Source: Peribacillus simplex (lineage in GTDB: Bacteria; Bacillota; Bacilli; Bacillales; DSM-1321). Taken from it: a DNA stretch of 64,000 nt. Of this stretch, positions 61,084 to 64,000 are shown piece after piece. The notes below the pieces were generated by a model, which was not told the origin of the DNA, did not search any database, and was given only the letters and a program-made list of their open reading frames with translations. The DNA is taken from contig NZ_CP126106.1 in NCBI RefSeq assembly GCF_030123325.1, positions 3,314,001 to 3,378,000 of the forward strand, written 5' to 3'. Each line of letters starts with the position of its first letter. Positions within the stretch are counted from its first letter, which is position 1. The position numbers were made by a program, and so were the translations under genes.

Positions 61084-63936
61084 TTATTTCTCCCCCTCAT
61101 TATTGCGTGTAATTGCTTGAGTCATAATCCGTTGTTGTTCATTTTTATGGACAAGTGGATCTCCCTCAGCCGGGCTTGATCTGCGCTTCCTTCCTATATA
61201 TGTTACTGAAAGATTGCCAGGAGCCGCTGCATTTAGGCGTGGTTCAACAAATGTCCAAGCACCCATGTTTTTAGGTTCTTCTTGAGCCCAGAAGATTTCT
61301 TTAAGATTTGTATATTTTTTCAGGGCTTCTTGAACTCCAGTGAATGGGAATGGATAAATTTCTTCGATACTGATGATTTGCAACCAATCTGTATTTTTTT
61401 CAGTTGCCGCTTTTTCACGAAGTTCAACCGCCAATTTACCTGATGCAAAAACAATGCGTTCAACAGATTTAGGTTTTTTGCCCAAAGCTTTGGTTTCCAC
61501 GAATGATTCAAAAGAGCCTTCACTGAATTCTTCTGCTGTAGAAGCCATCACTTGATTACGAAGCATACTCTTCGGTGTCATGATTACAAGCGGACGTACT
61601 TGCTCTTGATCCAAAATCTTAGCTTGTCTTCTAAGAATATGGAAGTATTGAGCTGCCGAACTTAAGTTGGCAACTGTCCAGTTGTTTTCAGCCGCTAATT
61701 GAAGGAAACGCTCCAGGCGTGCACTTGAGTGCTCTGGTCCTTGTCCTTCATAACCATGTGGAAGCAGCATGACAAGACCTGATTTTTGACCCCATTTTGC
61801 ACGGCCTGCCGCGATGAATTGGTCAAAGATCACTTGTGCTGTATTAGCGAAATCACCGAATTGGCCTTCCCATAATACAAGTGTCTCAGGTGCAAATACA
61901 TTATAACCATATTCATAAGCCAGAACTGCCGTTTCAGTAAGCGGGCTGTTATGAACAGCGAAGGATGCTTTGGCAGTTTCTAGTGTGTGAAGTGGTGAAT
62001 ATGTTTTTCCGTTAACACTATCATGTAACATGATATTACGTTGTGCGAATGTTCCACGCTCTGAATCTTGTCCTGTCAGACGGATTGGAGTGCCGTCACT
62101 CAATATGGATGCAAATGCCAATGTCTCAGCATGAGCCCAATCAATTTTTCCGTCAGCACCAAAGGAATCCAAGCGGCGTGATAAGATCTTTCCTAATTTT
62201 TTATTAGGAGTGAATCCTTCCGGCCACTTAACAAGTTCTTCGTTAATTGTAACAAGTTCTTGTTTCGGAACTGCCGTATCAATGGCTGGAAGTCCTTTTT
62301 CAATAATCCCAGGAGGATTACATTCTTTAGAAGCTTCCGGTTTATTTCCGGAAATTTTCGCATATGCATCTGCAAGCCTTGTATCGACTTGCTCAGCAAT
62401 CGCTTTAACTTCAGCTTCAGTGAACTCGCCAGATTGAATCAGTTTTTTTCCATAAAGCTCTTTAACGGTTAAGTGCTTATGAATTAATGCATACATTTCA
62501 GGTTGAGTCACCAATGGCTCATCCATTTCGTTATGGCCGAAACGTCTGTAACCGATCAGGTCGATCAAGAAATCCTTGTTGTATTTTTCACGATAAAGGT
62601 TCGCAAGGTTCACAGCAGCCAAACATGCTTCCGGATCATCTGCATTCACATGCACGATCGGCACTTCAAAGCCTTTGGCCAAATCACTAGCATATAAGGT
62701 TGAACGTGAATCTTCACTTTCCGTTGTAAAACCGATCATGTTATTGGCGATGATATGGATGGCGCCGCCAACTTGATAACCGCGTAAACGGCTTAAGTTA
62801 AACGTTTCAGGTACAATACCTTCACCTGGGAATGCTGCATCACCATGAATCAGGATTGCAAGAGATTTGGAAATGTCTTGAACCGGGAATCCTTTTTCTG
62901 AACGGTCTTCTTGTGCCGCACGAGAATACCCTTCAACGATTGGACCGACAACTTCCAAGTGACTTGGGTTATTGGCAAGTGTAATCCTTGCTTTTTGTAT
63001 ATTTGCTTTAGTTATCTGTTTATCCAGACCTAAATGGTATTTAACATCACCGGTCCATCCATTGTTAATTCCTGTCGAACCTTCGGAAGGAACCAAATCT
63101 TTATTAGGTGAATGTTGGAATTCAGAGAAAATGACCTCATATGGCTTTCCTAATACATGTGCAAGCACATTCAAACGTCCACGGTGAGCCATGGCAATAT
63201 TCACATTCCCCGTTCCGTTTTGAACAGTTTGTGAAATCATTTCATCTAAAATCGGAACCAAAGCATCCAGTCCTTCAATAGAGAAACGTTTTTGCCCTAC
63301 ATACGTGCGGTGAAGGAATTTCTCGAAACCTTCGACTTCATTCAATCGTTTAAGTAATAGTTCTCTTTTCTCTTTAGTCACTTCCGGGAACATGTTTCCG
63401 GATTCGACCATATCAGTAAGCCATTGCTTTTCATCCAAGTCATTAACATGGTGAAATTCAAAGGCTATCGTTTTTGTATAGAGTTGTTTTAGGTATTGTA
63501 CGGCTTCGTATCCGTCTTTCACGTCTTCAGGTGATTCCGGGCAAATAAAGTCAGCCGGTATTTTCCTTAAATCATCTGCAGTCAAGCCATATTTTTCAAA
63601 GTGAATTTCTTCAGTGTCCAGAGCTTCTTCTTTTAAAGGATAAATATTTGCAGCAAGATGTCCGTAATGACGGATATTTTCAGCTAACTTTACTGCAGAC
63701 ATAATTTTCTTCATTGGAAGAACTTCTCCAGTTTGTACAGTTGGTGCACTTCCAATCGTTGTTTCTGCCGATACATCGAATGAAGGAGGACCTGCTACTT
63801 CAAAAAAGTTTTTCAGTTCCGGATCCACTTCTTCCGGGTTTGCTAGAAATAGATCGTATTGCTCCATGACATACCCAAGGTTTGGACCTGAAAAAGCTTT
63901 CCAGTGGTCTAATACCTTAGAATCATTGATGGTCAT
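61084..63936 (-). CDS. odhA: 2-oxoglutarate dehydrogenase E1 component (OdhA)
   Basis: About 950 residues from ATG 63936, which has GGGGG in front. N-terminal GPNLGYVMEQYDLFLAN, HRGRLNVLAHVLGKP (thiamine diphosphate contact), GDAAFPGEGIVPETFNLS and a C-terminal transketolase-like part (GQDSERGTFAQRN, GYEGQGPEHSSARLERFLQ). It decarboxylates 2-oxoglutarate in the TCA cycle. Cotranscribed with odhB. The promoter region is only partly in the window. Confidence 0.96.
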   Translation of the reverse strand: MTINDSKVLDHWKAFSGPNLGYVMEQYDLFLANPEEVDPELKNFFEVAGPPSFDVSAETTIGSAPTVQTGEVLPMKKIMSAVKLAENIRHYGHLAANIYPLKEEALDTEEIHFEKYGLTADDLRKIPADFICPESPEDVKDGYEAVQYLKQLYTKTIAFEFHHVNDLDEKQWLTDMVESGNMFPEVTKEKRELLLKRLNEVEGFEKFLHRTYVGQKRFSIEGLDALVPILDEMISQTVQNGTGNVNIAMAHRGRLNVLAHVLGKPYEVIFSEFQHSPNKDLVPSEGSTGINNGWTGDVKYHLGLDKQITKANIQKARITLANNPSHLEVVGPIVEGYSRAAQEDRSEKGFPVQDISKSLAILIHGDAAFPGEGIVPETFNLSRLRGYQVGGAIHIIANNMIGFTTESEDSRSTLYASDLAKGFEVPIVHVNADDPEACLAAVNLANLYREKYNKDFLIDLIGYRRFGHNEMDEPLVTQPEMYALIHKHLTVKELYGKKLIQSGEFTEAEVKAIAEQVDTRLADAYAKISGNKPEASKECNPPGIIEKGLPAIDTAVPKQELVTINEELVKWPEGFTPNKKLGKILSRRLDSFGADGKIDWAHAETLAFASILSDGTPIRLTGQDSERGTFAQRNIMLHDSVNGKTYSPLHTLETAKASFAVHNSPLTETAVLAYEYGYNVFAPETLVLWEGQFGDFANTAQVIFDQFIAAGRAKWGQKSGLVMLLPHGYEGQGPEHSSARLERFLQLAAENNWTVANLSSAAQYFHILRRQAKILDQEQVRPLVIMTPKSMLRNQVMASTAEEFSEGSFESFVETKALGKKPKSVERIVFASGKLAVELREKAATEKNTDWLQIISIEEIYPFPFTGVQEALKKYTNLKEIFWAQEEPKNMGAWTFVEPRLNAAAPGNLSVTYIGRKRRSSPAEGDPLVHKNEQQRIMTQAITRNNEGEK

Positions 63937-64000
63937 TTTGTAAACCCCCAAATTTTTCTCATAATTTTTTTCATTACGTTTTATCCATCCCCAAATTTCT

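Noticed and set aside
1..64000. CRISPR arrays, tRNA or rRNA genes, prophage
   Set aside because: No regularly spaced repeats, no cloverleaf or rRNA sequence and no phage structural genes were seen on reading both strands.

Overview
The window looks like chromosomal DNA of an aerobic, spore-forming Bacillaceae, probably a Peribacillus / Bacillus simplex-type organism. The evidence is an alpha/beta-type SASP gene, a SleB/CwlJ-type hydrolase with LysM, a yuaF-yuaG (NfeD-flotillin) pair, an AraR regulator with an AraR box and a cre site, an odhAB operon, low G+C and strong AGGAGG-type ribosome binding sites. No rRNA, tRNA or CRISPR array was seen. The genus assignment is inference.

Layout. 1-2652: arabinose locus edge, with a partial kinase of the Lactobacillus-type AraB family divergent from araR. 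2653-6658: scarred DNA with a LysR gene whose 5' end is overwritten by a repeat, three copies or parts of that repeat, a YolD-like gene and a truncated second copy of the flotillin gene. 6659-9302: phoX-tatA-tatC, a Tat substrate with its own translocase. 9303-13514: loosely packed DNA with a GNAT pseudogene, a His-rich metal-binding protein, a yfkO-like nitroreductase, an SDR and short dispersed repeats.

13515-40734 is the core of interest, a large zinc-homeostasis island. It contains a YcgR/YcgQ-type permease pair, a decayed znuA, three COG0523 metallochaperone GTPases (two ZagA/YciC-like), zinc-independent ribosomal proteins S14 and L33, two FAD-dependent oxidoreductases, a FeoB-like GTPase-permease, a Zur-like Fur protein, znuABC, and a complete opine-metallophore system: cntKLM biosynthesis, cntA-cntBCDF importer and a cntE-like exporter. 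It ends with a VanY-type zinc carboxypeptidase lipoprotein. Ten inverted-repeat boxes related to TCGTAATNATTACGA precede these transcription units. I infer one Zur regulon with a coherent plan: replace zinc-containing ribosomal proteins, allocate zinc through GTPases, import Zn2+ through ZnuABC and possibly through the FeoB-like protein, and secrete and recover a staphylopine-like zincophore.

40735-48491: mobile and decayed DNA, with two IS110 fragments, a yibE/yibF pair, a group IIC intron inserted just behind a terminator, tiny membrane ORFs, a SASP gene and an orphan DUF1524 nuclease fragment. 48492-64000: ordinary core genome with floT-nfeD, BirA-regulated bioY, a YusW lipoprotein, a hemolysin III protein, an ArsR-DUF2087 regulator, a cell-wall hydrolase, GNAT, YjbQ, fruRKA and odhAB.
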